Below, one piece after another: positions 37,695 to 45,875 of a stretch of 64,000 bases of DNA; within the stretch, counting starts at the first letter, position 1; each line of letters begins with the position of its first letter. The notes under the pieces were generated by a model. The model saw only the letters and a list, made by a program, of their open reading frames with translations, had not been told where the DNA came from and ran no database searches. This stretch comes from Lachnospiraceae bacterium (lineage in GTDB: Bacteria; Bacillota; Clostridia; Lachnospirales; Lachnospiraceae): the NCBI GenBank assembly GCA_017540605.1, contig JAFYAS010000028.1, positions 41,090-105,089 on the forward strand, in the 5' to 3' direction. Position numbers and translations under genes: made by a program.

Positions 37695-38181
37695 CAGTAT
37701 CCCTCCTTCCTCCGTCGTAGGTCATCTTTAGCTTGTCACGAAGAGGCTTTACACATCTTCTGGCGACATAGCTTCGCACTCCGTTGTCAAACAGTACTCC
37801 GACTGTTCCTGTTATGTTAAAATCAAATGTGTCCACCTTGTAGAGATTGATGATCTCGGACTGAGATATCCTGAAGAATCTTTCATCATCTAAGACATCT
37901 TCATGCTTTGCCAGGGTTCCTTTTATGGAATAGGACATATCTTCTGTATCCAGCATGATATCTCGTCCCTCTGTCCTTATCCTATAGATATCTCGCTGCG
38001 AAATCACCTTCAATACACCTTTATCGTAAGCGGTGATGGGAGGATAATTTGTTCTTGTAATATTTTCAATAGCATAAATGATGTTGTCGACGAGCTTACT
38101 ATCACCCTGGGTATGGATCTCCACCCTTGGATCTACAGCCTTTTCATCGATTACCACCTTAATATCTACCATGTCTGCCAT
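37678..38181 (-). CDS. LytTR-family DNA-binding regulator
   Basis: A 167-residue regulator. The C-terminal ~95 residues are a LytTR domain: DRDIYRIRTEGRDI, HEDVLDDERFFRISQSEIINL and GVLFDNGVRSYVARRCVKPLRD are characteristic. The first ~65 residues are not a response-receiver domain, so activity is not set by phosphorylation; this is the short LytTR-DUF3021 type. I favour ATG 38181, which has GGAAG eight bases upstream; ATG 38208 has none and lies only ~16 bases from the predicted transcript start. The protein probably binds the paired repeats at 38272-38301 and 36104-36133 and drives their flanking promoters. Confidence 0.87.
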   Translation of the reverse strand: MADMVDIKVVIDEKAVDPRVEIHTQGDSKLVDNIIYAIENITRTNYPPITAYDKGVLKVISQRDIYRIRTEGRDIMLDTEDMSYSIKGTLAKHEDVLDDERFFRISQSEIINLYKVDTFDFNITGTVGVLFDNGVRSYVARRCVKPLRDKLKMTYDGGRRDTDESQK

Positions 38182-38230
38182 GATCGTAACTTCCATTTCT
38201 AAATTCATTGGCTATACTGTTGCCACAGCT

Positions 38231-38259
38231 ATTTTAGCTTATGAAGCTTTCATAGACAA
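38231..38259 (-). promoter_or_regulatory. Leftward promoter of the lytTR-DUF3021 operon
   Basis: On the minus strand, TTGTCT (38259-38254) and TAAAAT (38236-38231) are 17 bases apart. The direct repeats begin 12 bases behind its -35, nearly the spacing seen at the surface protein promoter. Confidence 0.55.
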
Positions 38260-38271
38260 TACCCGAATGTA

Positions 38272-38301
38272 TATACGGCTCAAATAGTCCGGTATTCGGT
38301 G
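38272..38301. repeat. Paired direct repeats, LytTR-type operator next to the regulator
   Basis: TATACGGCT (38272-38280) and TATTCGGTG (38293-38301) are 21 bases apart start to start and match the TATTCGGCT pair at 36104-36133 in sequence and spacing. They lie between the lytTR promoter and that of the secreted peptidase gene. Confidence 0.65.
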
Positions 38302-38321
38302 AAATGTAAACTTTTTTTAAG

Positions 38322-38350
38322 TTGACCATTTAATAAGGCGGGAATATAAT
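38322..38350 (+). promoter_or_regulatory. Promoter of the secreted cysteine peptidase gene
   Basis: TTGACC (38322-38327) and a perfect TATAAT (38345-38350), 17 bases apart, 31 bases before the start codon. The LytTR-type repeats end 20 bases upstream of the -35. Confidence 0.75.
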
Positions 38351-38380
38351 TACTACATCTATCATAAATTGGAGGTTATT

Positions 38381-40177
38381 ATGAGAAAAAAAGTATTGAG
38401 TGTCATGCTGGCAATAGCTATGGCAGGAGCAACCTTTTCAGGATCGGGCACTACAGCATATGCAGGTGATTCAGAGGTTGTAAAGGTCATAGATGTGCCC
38501 GGAACAGCCGAAAGCGGAGCCGGATATATCTCTGTTAATGAGGAGATCACAACGGCATCAGGAAAGAGAAGAGTTATCTTAAATGGCTTAAAGGAAGGCA
38601 ATAAGGAAGCAATGGTGAAGGCTATAGAAGCCAACTATAATGAGAGCGAGGATACTACACTAAAGTTTGTGAATAAAGCGCTTCCTGATGCGGAAAAATG
38701 GGACGCTGATGCCTTGCCTGAGAATGAGTACGATTCCAAGTTTTGCTGGGCTGCGACGATTTCCAATATGCTTTGGACATCGGGCTGGGCAGAGAAGATG
38801 AAGAGCCCTGATACCGGAAAGAATTTTACATCGGAGGATGAGTTGTTTACATTCTTTTCGGGAAGATTTGCCAATGGTGGCGGAGATATCAGGGTTGGTA
38901 TTGATTGGTTTTTTGACGGAATATATTATTTTCCTTCCATCGGAAGTGACGCACAGATACTCTATCCTGATGATAAAACCAATGGTGTTCTTAGGAAATT
39001 CTATGTCCACAATGTCACTGAGCTTTTTAAGGTCAATCGCGATCTTTCACTCATTAAAGAGATTGAAAGGATTGATATGAATTCAGATAAACCTGCTGTC
39101 TTTTATGCCGGTATCTGTGATCTTCCGGATATAGAGGATTATGACGGAGGCTCAGGTCATGCAGTGACGGCTGTAGGTGCTGTTATCGATCCTGATGCCA
39201 CCGCTGTTGAAGACAGATACAAGGCTATCATTATTGCTGATAGTGACAATGACGGTTCTTTGACGGCTTCTGAGAAGAAGATGAAGAATCCTTCTGTTGA
39301 TCAAAAGCTTGAAGGAAAGATTGCACGTCCCAATTCATATACCATCTGTTATCTTGATGTATACAAGGATAAATTTGGAAAGAAACACTGGAGACTCAAG
39401 CATTATTTAACAAAGGGTGGCGAGGTCTGCCTTGATGCATTGGTAGCAATGCCCTATTATGACCAGAAGATCATTGATGCCAATATTGAGACTGAAGGTA
39501 CAACCAATCCATTTAAGAACGTGGATCTGGCGGTTGAGAATGTGATCACTTCAGATTTAGAGGAAGCTCCAAGTCTCATAATGAAAAAGAAGAATGAGGT
39601 GATGAAGGATAGCTTCGGTGCTGATGAGAAGATCAACATGCATTATTACATTTCCAATAGGAGTTCCGTTGAGCTTACCAAGAAGTATACCGGTGGCAAA
39701 AAGATAAGAGTTGACTGGAAGCTTGTAAATGATAAGACCGGCAAGGTGGTAAGTAAGGGCACCGATTATCAAAAGCCGGATATTTATCTGCTTTTGGAGA
39801 ACGGATATTCAAAGGTCTTGAATGAGAAGAACGGAAAGTTTTCAAAGCTTGCTCCGGGAAGCTATACCGTGTCTGTAAAGGTCAATGCTAAAAAGACCAT
39901 TAAGGAAGCTTATTATCTAAACAATACGGAAACAACATTTTCATTTAAGGTTACAAAGACCAAGGCTACTCTGAATAAGAAGAGTGTTTCCTTAAAGGCC
40001 GGCAAGAGCGCGAAGCTTAAGATCAAGAATGGTACCGTTGTTAAATGGTCTTCTTCAAATGACAAGATCGTGACAGTAAAAGACGGAAAGGTAAAGGGCG
40101 TAAAGAAGGGAACCGCCAAGGTTACAGCTACTCTATATAGCGGCAGAAAGCTTACATGTAAGGTTACGGTAAAGTAA
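38381..40177 (+). CDS. Secreted IdeS-like (papain-fold) cysteine peptidase with CARDB and Big_2 domains
   Basis: A 598-residue secreted protein; ATG 38381 has GGAGGT five bases upstream and a signal peptide at about 1-27 ending TAYAGD. Residues ~110-350 are a papain-fold peptidase: Cys122 in FCWAATISNML, His260 in GSGHAVTAVG, Asp287 in IADSDND. The order and surroundings recall IdeS/Mac (family C66: AATAGNML, TDSDSN), though a C39-like enzyme is an alternative. About 375-520 is a CARDB-like domain (VDLAVENV), and a Big_2 domain with basic residues ends it. IdeS cleaves IgG in streptococci; here the target is unknown. Its promoter is flanked by LytTR-type repeats, implying inducible surface proteolysis. 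Confidence 0.82.
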   Translation: MRKKVLSVMLAIAMAGATFSGSGTTAYAGDSEVVKVIDVPGTAESGAGYISVNEEITTASGKRRVILNGLKEGNKEAMVKAIEANYNESEDTTLKFVNKALPDAEKWDADALPENEYDSKFCWAATISNMLWTSGWAEKMKSPDTGKNFTSEDELFTFFSGRFANGGGDIRVGIDWFFDGIYYFPSIGSDAQILYPDDKTNGVLRKFYVHNVTELFKVNRDLSLIKEIERIDMNSDKPAVFYAGICDLPDIEDYDGGSGHAVTAVGAVIDPDATAVEDRYKAIIIADSDNDGSLTASEKKMKNPSVDQKLEGKIARPNSYTICYLDVYKDKFGKKHWRLKHYLTKGGEVCLDALVAMPYYDQKIIDANIETEGTTNPFKNVDLAVENVITSDLEEAPSLIMKKKNEVMKDSFGADEKINMHYYISNRSSVELTKKYTGGKKIRVDWKLVNDKTGKVVSKGTDYQKPDIYLLLENGYSKVLNEKNGKFSKLAPGSYTVSVKVNAKKTIKEAYYLNNTETTFSFKVTKTKATLNKKSVSLKAGKSAKLKIKNGTVVKWSSSNDKIVTVKDGKVKGVKKGTAKVTATLYSGRKLTCKVTVK

Positions 40178-40569
40178 TGAACAAAGAAAAAAAGACAGGT
40201 TATTGCGGGAAGCCCTGCTGTCTTTGCACCATAAGCAATTGCCAGGGGTGCAAGATCACGGGAGATATAGACCATTCCCGTTGTGAAAACTACAGATGTG
40301 CCATTAATAGGGAGTTACCCTATTGTTATCAATGCGTAGATTTCCCCTGTGACAAGGAGGCTATGTGTGATGTGGTAAATGTGGGATTTTCAAAGTTTCT
40401 GCAGATATTTACCATGGATGAGCTCCTTACCTATCTTGAACGAAATGAGAGAAACGGTATGTTATATCATTATCTCACAACCCTGAAGGGTGATTACCAT
40501 AAAGCAAAGACGCCGGAGGATGTGATGAAATATATCCTTAAAGGGTCGGATGAGAACCTGTTGGAGTAG
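40177..40569 (+). CDS. DUF3795 cysteine-rich protein
   Basis: A 130-residue protein with a dense Cys cluster in the first 65 residues: YCGKPCCLC, CQGCK, CENYRC, CYQCVDFPC. This is the DUF3795 signature, probably a zinc- or metal-binding module; no enzymatic role is known to me. The C-terminal half is helical. The ATG overlaps the stop of the secreted peptidase gene by one base (TAATG), so the two are translationally coupled. A cytosolic metal-binding protein coupled to a secreted peptidase is an odd pairing with no evident explanation. Confidence 0.85.
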   Translation: MNKEKKTGYCGKPCCLCTISNCQGCKITGDIDHSRCENYRCAINRELPYCYQCVDFPCDKEAMCDVVNVGFSKFLQIFTMDELLTYLERNERNGMLYHYLTTLKGDYHKAKTPEDVMKYILKGSDENLLE

Positions 40570-40571
40570 AA

Positions 40572-40609
40572 AAAAGCGTGATGGCTCGAAAACCATCACG
40601 CTTTTATTA
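40572..40609. terminator. Bidirectional terminator between DUF3795 and citrate synthase genes
   Basis: AAAAGCGTGATGG (40572-40584) pairs perfectly with CCATCACGCTTTT (40593-40605) around an eight-base loop, giving T runs on both strands between convergent genes. Confidence 0.9.
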
Positions 40610-40621
40610 TTACGAAAATAA

Positions 40622-41980
40622 TTATCTATCCCCAATGGGCACATACTCTCTCTTTGGAGCCACGCTCTTATATGCAGGTCTTATGATCTTGCCCTGGTTG
40701 ATAAGTTCCTCCAACCTATGAGCGCTCCAACCTGCGATCCTCGCCACAGCAAAAAGAGGAGTGTAAATCTCGGGAGGAAGGTCAAGCATCGAATATATGA
40801 AGCCTGAGTAGAAGTCAATATTGGCGCTTACGCCCTTGTATATCTTTCTTTCCTCGCCGATCACCTGAGGTGCCAGTTTTTCAACAAGCTTGTAGAGCTC
40901 AAGCTCTTCTTCCTTGCCCTTTTCCTTTGCGATCTTGTCCACAGCTTTTTTAAGAGTTTCACATCTGGGATCCGAGATTGAATAAACTGCATGTCCCATA
41001 CCGTAGATAAGACCTTCTCTGTCAAATGCTTCTCTGTGAAGAAGGGCACGAAGATATGCCTTGACTTCGTCAACATCTGTCCAGTCCTTGACAACTTCCT
41101 TCATATCATCAAACATCTTTACAACCTTGATGTTTGCTCCACCATGCTTGGGGCCCTTAAGTGAACCGAGAGATGCGGCTATGGCAGAATAGGTATCTGT
41201 TCCCGAAGAGCTTACTACATGCGTGGTAAAAGTAGAGTTATTACCGCCGCCGTGCTCTGCATGAAGCACAAGTGCAAGATCAAGAACTCTTGCCTCCAGC
41301 TCGGTATATCTCATATCCGGTCTTAACATAGTCAAAATATTCTCTGCCGTTGAAAGCTCAGGCTTTGGCGGATGAATATAAAGACTTGCCTTGTTATAAT
41401 AATGATTGTATGCGCAATAACCGTATACTGTCAAAAGTGGAAATTGCGATATAAGCTGAATGCACTGACGAAGTACATTCGGTATAGAAGTATCATCGGG
41501 ATTGGAATCATAGGCATAAAGCATAAGTACGCTTCGAGCAAGGGTATTCATCATATCCTTGCTTGGAGCCTTCATGATAACATCGCGGACGAATTTGTCC
41601 GGGAGTCTTCTGTTCTCTGTAAGTATCTCCTTGAAGGTCTGAAGCTTTCCACTGTCGGGCAGTTCACCAAACAATAAAAGATAAACCGTCTCCTCAAATC
41701 CAAAGCGGTTGTCCTTTGTAAATCCTGCTACGATATCCTCGACATCAATACCCTGATAGTAAAGCTTGCCCTCACAGGGGATCATCTCACCATCCTCTAC
41801 TACATATGACTTGATCTTTGATACATCCGTAAGTCCTGCAAGCACGCCCTTACCATTGATATCTCTAAGCCCCCTCTTTACCTCGTACTTGACATAAAGC
41901 TCAGGATCGATGCTGTTTTTTGTCTTGCACTGCTCCGCAAGAGCATTAAGTGTTTTTTCTTCATCTAACTGCATTTTCAT
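40622..41980 (-). CDS. gltA: Citrate synthase
   Basis: A 452-residue Si-type citrate synthase condensing acetyl-CoA and oxaloacetate. Signatures: catalytic His in HAEHGGGNNSTF, second His in GMGHAVYSISDPR, catalytic Asp in NIDFYSGF, and RIAGWSAHRLEEL near the end. The N-terminal ~45 residues are an extra stretch typical of the Clostridial form. Anaerobes use it mainly to make 2-oxoglutarate for glutamate. No aconitase or isocitrate dehydrogenase gene is beside it. It has its own promoter divergent from the MFS carrier, and an AGAGGGAAG ribosome binding stretch. Confidence 0.94.
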   Translation of the reverse strand: MKMQLDEEKTLNALAEQCKTKNSIDPELYVKYEVKRGLRDINGKGVLAGLTDVSKIKSYVVEDGEMIPCEGKLYYQGIDVEDIVAGFTKDNRFGFEETVYLLLFGELPDSGKLQTFKEILTENRRLPDKFVRDVIMKAPSKDMMNTLARSVLMLYAYDSNPDDTSIPNVLRQCIQLISQFPLLTVYGYCAYNHYYNKASLYIHPPKPELSTAENILTMLRPDMRYTELEARVLDLALVLHAEHGGGNNSTFTTHVVSSSGTDTYSAIAASLGSLKGPKHGGANIKVVKMFDDMKEVVKDWTDVDEVKAYLRALLHREAFDREGLIYGMGHAVYSISDPRCETLKKAVDKIAKEKGKEEELELYKLVEKLAPQVIGEERKIYKGVSANIDFYSGFIYSMLDLPPEIYTPLFAVARIAGWSAHRLEELINQGKIIRPAYKSVAPKREYVPIGDR

Positions 41981-42028
41981 GTTGTTATCACTTCCCTCTA
42001 TTATTTATTACTTCGCAAGCTAGTCTGT

Positions 42029-42058
42029 AGTATAACATAAAACTATGAAGCAATGCAA
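42029..42058 (-). promoter_or_regulatory. Promoter of citrate synthase
   Basis: On the minus strand, TTGCAT (42058-42053) and TATACT (42034-42029) with 18 bases between, 48 bases before the start codon. Confidence 0.5.
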
Positions 42059-42067
42059 ATAAATAAC

Positions 42068-42096
42068 TTGATATTTAGTTTGATTTGGTATAGAAT
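42068..42096 (+). promoter_or_regulatory. Promoter of the OFA-family carrier
   Basis: TTGATA (42068-42073) and TAGAAT (42091-42096), 17 bases apart, about 73 bases before the ATG at 42170. Confidence 0.5.
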
Positions 42097-42169
42097 GTTG
42101 AGCATTGAGGGCTTAAACACATATATTAGGTAGAAAGCCCATTAATATTTTTATAAGGAGAACAAAGTT

Positions 42170-43510
42170 ATGAGTGAAAACACACAAAGCTCAGGCGGAT
42201 GGCGCACTAACAAATGGATCCGCGCCGCAATCCCTGCATTGCTTCTGCACTGCAGTATCGGTACTGTTTATTGCTGGTCGGTATTCTCACAGGAGATCGC
42301 TGATTACATCGGATTTTCAAAGGGAGCAACAGAATGGGCATTCTCATTTGCCATTTTCTTCCTTGGTATGTCAGCTGCCTTCCTTGGCAACATCGTAGAG
42401 AAGGACATTCACAAATCATCGCTTATTGCGACTATCTGCTTTACCCTTGGTATGTTGGGTACAGGATTCTTCATTTACTACGGCGGACAGAATAAGGGCA
42501 ATGTACTTGCACTCGTTGGTATATATGTTTGCTACGGCTTTATCATGGGCGTAGGTCTTGGTACCGGTTATCTTTCACCGGTTAAGACATTGATGCTTTG
42601 GTTCCAGGATCGTAAGGGTCTTGCTACAGGACTTGCAGTTGCTGGTTTCGGTGCTGCCAAGGCTATCGCATCACCCATTATGCAGAGCATGCTTTCAAGC
42701 ATGGGCGAGACCGGTATCTACAAGATGTTCTGGATACTCGGCTGTGTATATTTTGTAATGATGTTCATTGGTCACCTTCTTTTAAAGAAGCCTGAGGGAT
42801 GGCATGAGCCTCAGAATTCATCTGAGAAGCCTTCGATCATGCAGGTATTAAAGACAAAGCCTTTAACCAACTACATCGGTATCTGGCTTATGTTCTACAT
42901 CAATATCACCTGTGGTCTTGCACTTATCTCTCAAGAGAAGATGATCGTAAAGTGCTTAGGTCTTGGTGCTATGGTAGGTATCATTTCTTCAGTATCAGCT
43001 ATCTTCAACGCAGGTGGTCGTTTAGGTTTTTCTGCATGGGCTGATTCACTTAAGGATAGAAATACTATCTACAAGCTGATATTCATTCTTTCAATCGCAT
43101 TTACAGGTCTTGTAATACTTACAAGCGGTATCAAAAACGGCAATGGTAATACACTTCTTACAGCACTTGTTCTTGGACTTATCTTTATGGTAAATGCCGG
43201 ATACGGCGGAGGATTCTCCAATGTACCTACACTTCTTTCAGACCACTATGGAATGGGAAGTATCAGTGCCATCCACGGTATCACACTTTCTGCATGGGCT
43301 TTCGCAGGTCTTTCAGGAAATCAGATGGCAACATGGATCGTAAATCATTTTGGCGAGTGGCAGGAGATCGATGTTCACGGAACATTGACCAAGGTAAATC
43401 CTACCGGATATCAGACAGTTCTTTTTGCTACCATCGCACTCTATATAGTAGCTCTTATCCTTTGCCTTGTGCTTGTTAAACCGAGCGGAAAGGCTGCCGA
43501 GGGCAAGTAA
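42170..43510 (+). CDS. OFA-family MFS carrier (oxalate/formate antiporter family)
   Basis: A 446-residue major facilitator with 12 predicted helices. The opening IPALLLHCSIGTVYCWSVF is the OFA-family hallmark (oxalate:formate antiporter and relatives, including monocarboxylate carriers). GLATGLAVAGFGAAK resembles the family's substrate-cavity motif, and an unusual cytoplasmic loop (EGWHEPQNSSEKPS) separates the two halves. The substrate is uncertain: formate, lactate and oxalate are all possible. It stands alone with its own promoter and terminator. A formate/nitrite-type channel gene follows, so monocarboxylate export is a reasonable theme. Confidence 0.87.
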   Translation: MSENTQSSGGWRTNKWIRAAIPALLLHCSIGTVYCWSVFSQEIADYIGFSKGATEWAFSFAIFFLGMSAAFLGNIVEKDIHKSSLIATICFTLGMLGTGFFIYYGGQNKGNVLALVGIYVCYGFIMGVGLGTGYLSPVKTLMLWFQDRKGLATGLAVAGFGAAKAIASPIMQSMLSSMGETGIYKMFWILGCVYFVMMFIGHLLLKKPEGWHEPQNSSEKPSIMQVLKTKPLTNYIGIWLMFYINITCGLALISQEKMIVKCLGLGAMVGIISSVSAIFNAGGRLGFSAWADSLKDRNTIYKLIFILSIAFTGLVILTSGIKNGNGNTLLTALVLGLIFMVNAGYGGGFSNVPTLLSDHYGMGSISAIHGITLSAWAFAGLSGNQMATWIVNHFGEWQEIDVHGTLTKVNPTGYQTVLFATIALYIVALILCLVLVKPSGKAAEGK

Positions 43511-43529
43511 TTAAAAATAGATAATTGAA

Positions 43530-43566
43530 AAAACATCTATGGCACAAATGTCATAGGTGTTTTTTG
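43530..43566. terminator. Terminator after the OFA carrier
   Basis: AAAACATCTATG (43530-43541) pairs with CATAGGTGTTTT (43552-43563) with one G-U pair, then more T. The remaining gap to the next promoter (43567-43724) holds nothing I can support. Confidence 0.8.
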
Positions 43567-43724
43567 TCATCGGACATTTTCTTGAGTTAGTGGCCGGTGT
43601 GAGATAGGGAACTTTGGAATGGTAAATGGCATCAAAGCAGTGCCTTTATATTCGGTATTTTGTTTGTAAAAAAGAAAAACATATTGAGATGCGAAGACTG
43701 TTACATATCAATAGCCAAAAATGT

Positions 43725-43753
43725 TTGACATATTATTTGCTATGAGGTACGAT
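43725..43753 (+). promoter_or_regulatory. Promoter of the FNT channel gene
   Basis: A perfect TTGACA (43725-43730) and TACGAT (43748-43753), 17 bases apart. The predicted start near 43760 supports the ATG at 43797 rather than the one at 43770. Confidence 0.7.
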
Positions 43754-43796
43754 AAACAATATCCTGTGCATGTCAAAGAAAAGGAGTTTTTTGATC

Positions 43797-44639
43797 ATGG
43801 CAAATATGTATTCAACACCCATAGACATAATGAAAAGCAATATAAATACCTCGCATACCAAGGGTATTCTTCCTTTTGGGAAGCTGATCCTTTTAGGGCT
43901 TATGGGTGGTATATTCTTGGGACTCGGGGCAGCCTCCGGTATTACTGCAGCCTGCGGTGCTGCCAATGAGAGCAGTGCGAGACTTTTCAATTCTGCTGTA
44001 TTCCCCATAGGACTTATGCTTATAAATGTATGTGGAGCGGAGGCCTTTGTCTCCAACGGAACTATGTCCATGGCTGTTTTAGATAGAGATATCACCTTTG
44101 GACAGATGCTTAGAAATCTGATCACTGTATTTGTTACCAATATAATCGGGGCGATGATAGTGGCAGCTCTTTACTTCCTGTCAGGAAATATGAGTCTTAA
44201 CAACGGACTTTTGGGAGGATATTTCATAAAGATAGCTATTGATAAGCTTTCCTTTAGCCCACTTCAGGCCATAGCATCGGGGATACTTTGTGGCATACTT
44301 GTAAGTATGGCTACCATGATGTCCTGCTCTGTCAAGGAGATAGGCTCAAGACTTATTACAGTATGGTTTCCTGTATTTGCATTTATGGTGGCAGGCTTTT
44401 CACATTGTATAGCCAATCTGTTTTATATCTTTTCGGGACTACTTGCTGCAATGAATCCCGCATTTGCCATCAGAGCAGGAGAAAGCTATGGTGTGACGGC
44501 AGAACAGCTGATGGTGCTTAAATCTGCGGAGCTTATTAAAAATGTTATTTTTACATCCTTTGGAAATATCATAGGAGGCTCGCTGTTTGTAGGTGTTATA
44601 TATTATTTTATTTACATCAAGGCGTGGCACGAAAAATAA
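43797..44639 (+). CDS. Formate/nitrite transporter (FNT) family channel
   Basis: A 280-residue FNT channel with six transmembrane helices. Signature segments are visible though altered: GAEAFVSN in place of the usual GAELFTGN at the end of helix 2, and GFSHCIANLFYI with the central His. ATG 43797 has AAGGAG ten bases upstream; an earlier in-frame ATG has none. FNT proteins form pentamers and pass formate, nitrite or hydrosulfide. For a fermentative Lachnospiraceae, formate is most likely, which would fit an OFA carrier immediately upstream. Confidence 0.9.
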   Translation: MANMYSTPIDIMKSNINTSHTKGILPFGKLILLGLMGGIFLGLGAASGITAACGAANESSARLFNSAVFPIGLMLINVCGAEAFVSNGTMSMAVLDRDITFGQMLRNLITVFVTNIIGAMIVAALYFLSGNMSLNNGLLGGYFIKIAIDKLSFSPLQAIASGILCGILVSMATMMSCSVKEIGSRLITVWFPVFAFMVAGFSHCIANLFYIFSGLLAAMNPAFAIRAGESYGVTAEQLMVLKSAELIKNVIFTSFGNIIGGSLFVGVIYYFIYIKAWHEK

Positions 44640-44696
44640 AAACACACAATAAACACAATTTGTTGTAGAAAAAAACACAAAAATAATGTATCATAC

Positions 44697-44733
44697 AAGG
44701 GTTGAAATACTATCATATATTTCAACCCTTTTT
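44697..44733 (+). terminator. Strong hairpin with T run just before the ABC ATPase gene
   Basis: AAGGGTTGAAATA (44697-44709) pairs perfectly with TATTTCAACCCTT (44718-44730), followed by TTT. It can end FNT transcripts. Because it is only 33 bases before the ABC start codon and I see no convincing promoter after it, it could also act as a leader attenuator. Confidence 0.75.
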
Positions 44734-44765
44734 CATTGTCAAAAATACTACGGAGGTTTTATATC

Positions 44766-45875
44766 GTGATCGAGGTTAAGAATCTGACAAAGCGTTATGG
44801 AAACCGCACCGCTGTCGACAAGCTGAACTTTACAGTTGAGGACGGCGAGGTCATTGGTTTTTTGGGACCCAACGGTGCAGGTAAATCCACCACTATGAAT
44901 ATGCTTACCGGTTATCTTGCTCCCAGTGAAGGAGAGGTAATGATAAACGGTATCGATATTATGAAGAATCCGAAAAAAGCAAAGAAAAACATAGGATATC
45001 TTCCTGAGATACCGCCTCTTTACCCTGAAATGACGGTGGATGAATATCTTAAGTTTGTTATGGAGCTTAAAAGAGTTCCAAAGGCTGAAAGAAAGAATCA
45101 GCTGGACAGGATAAAAAATATGATCGGCCTTAACAGAGTCGGAGACAGGCTGATAAAGCATATTTCAAAGGGATATAGACAGAGAGTCGGACTTGCTCAG
45201 GCTATAGTGGGCTTTCCTGATATCATTATCCTTGACGAGCCCACAGTAGGACTTGATCCTAAGCAGATCATTGAGATCCGTGAGATGATCAGAGGCTTAG
45301 GTGAGAAGCATACCATTATTCTGAGCTCTCACATTCTTTCCGAGGTGGCTGCGGTCTGCGATAAGATCCTTGTTATTTCCAATGGTAAGATGGTTGCCTT
45401 TGATACTCCTGACAGACTTGAAGGAAGAGCAGAGGGTGAAACCTCTGTGAAGCTTTTGGTAAAGGGCGATAAGGATGCCGTGAGAGATGCCATAAAGGCA
45501 GTTGAGCATGTGGATTATGTAGAGCTCAATTCCTTTGATGCAGGACTTTCTCTTGGTAGCTATGTAGTCCATACCAAGGGTGTTTGGGATATCAGAGAGA
45601 AGCTTTTCTTTGCTCTTTCAGCTATCGAAACTCCTATACTTGAGATGAGCTTTTACAGAAAATCTCTGGAGGATATCTATCTTGAGCTTACGAAGGACAA
45701 CATATCCGAGACTGAGGATATGGATTATGAGGATGCCTTTGGTGAGGAAGAGATGGAAGAGGTTGGCAATCTGGAGGAGCTTTATGAAGAGGCTGATGAA
45801 GAAGAAGATGGTTCTCAGTCTGAAGCTGCCGATGATGTTGAAGAAAATGATGAAACAGGAAAGGAGGAGAGCTGA
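44766..45875 (+). CDS. ABC transporter ATPase (GldA/NatA-like)
   Basis: A 369-residue ATPase. I use GTG 44766, with CGGAGG nine bases upstream. Walker A is GPNGAGKST, the ABC signature is SKGYRQRVGLAQA, Walker B is DIIILDEPTVGLDP, and the switch His follows in SSHILSE. A regulatory C-terminal domain follows at about 225-310. The last ~55 residues are extremely acidic (runs of Glu and Asp), an unusual tail that might mediate protein contacts. It overlaps the permease gene by one base (TGATG). The set of ATPase, ABC-2 permease and GldG-like protein matches Gld-type systems known from Bacteroidetes gliding but widespread elsewhere. Confidence 0.92.
   Translation: MIEVKNLTKRYGNRTAVDKLNFTVEDGEVIGFLGPNGAGKSTTMNMLTGYLAPSEGEVMINGIDIMKNPKKAKKNIGYLPEIPPLYPEMTVDEYLKFVMELKRVPKAERKNQLDRIKNMIGLNRVGDRLIKHISKGYRQRVGLAQAIVGFPDIIILDEPTVGLDPKQIIEIREMIRGLGEKHTIILSSHILSEVAAVCDKILVISNGKMVAFDTPDRLEGRAEGETSVKLLVKGDKDAVRDAIKAVEHVDYVELNSFDAGLSLGSYVVHTKGVWDIREKLFFALSAIETPILEMSFYRKSLEDIYLELTKDNISETEDMDYEDAFGEEEMEEVGNLEELYEEADEEEDGSQSEAADDVEENDETGKEES

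Noticed and set aside
43649..43657. A single TATTCGGTA matching the LytTR-type half site upstream of the FNT gene
   Set aside because: No second copy at 21 bases on either side, and it is 67 bases from the FNT -35; it looks like chance.
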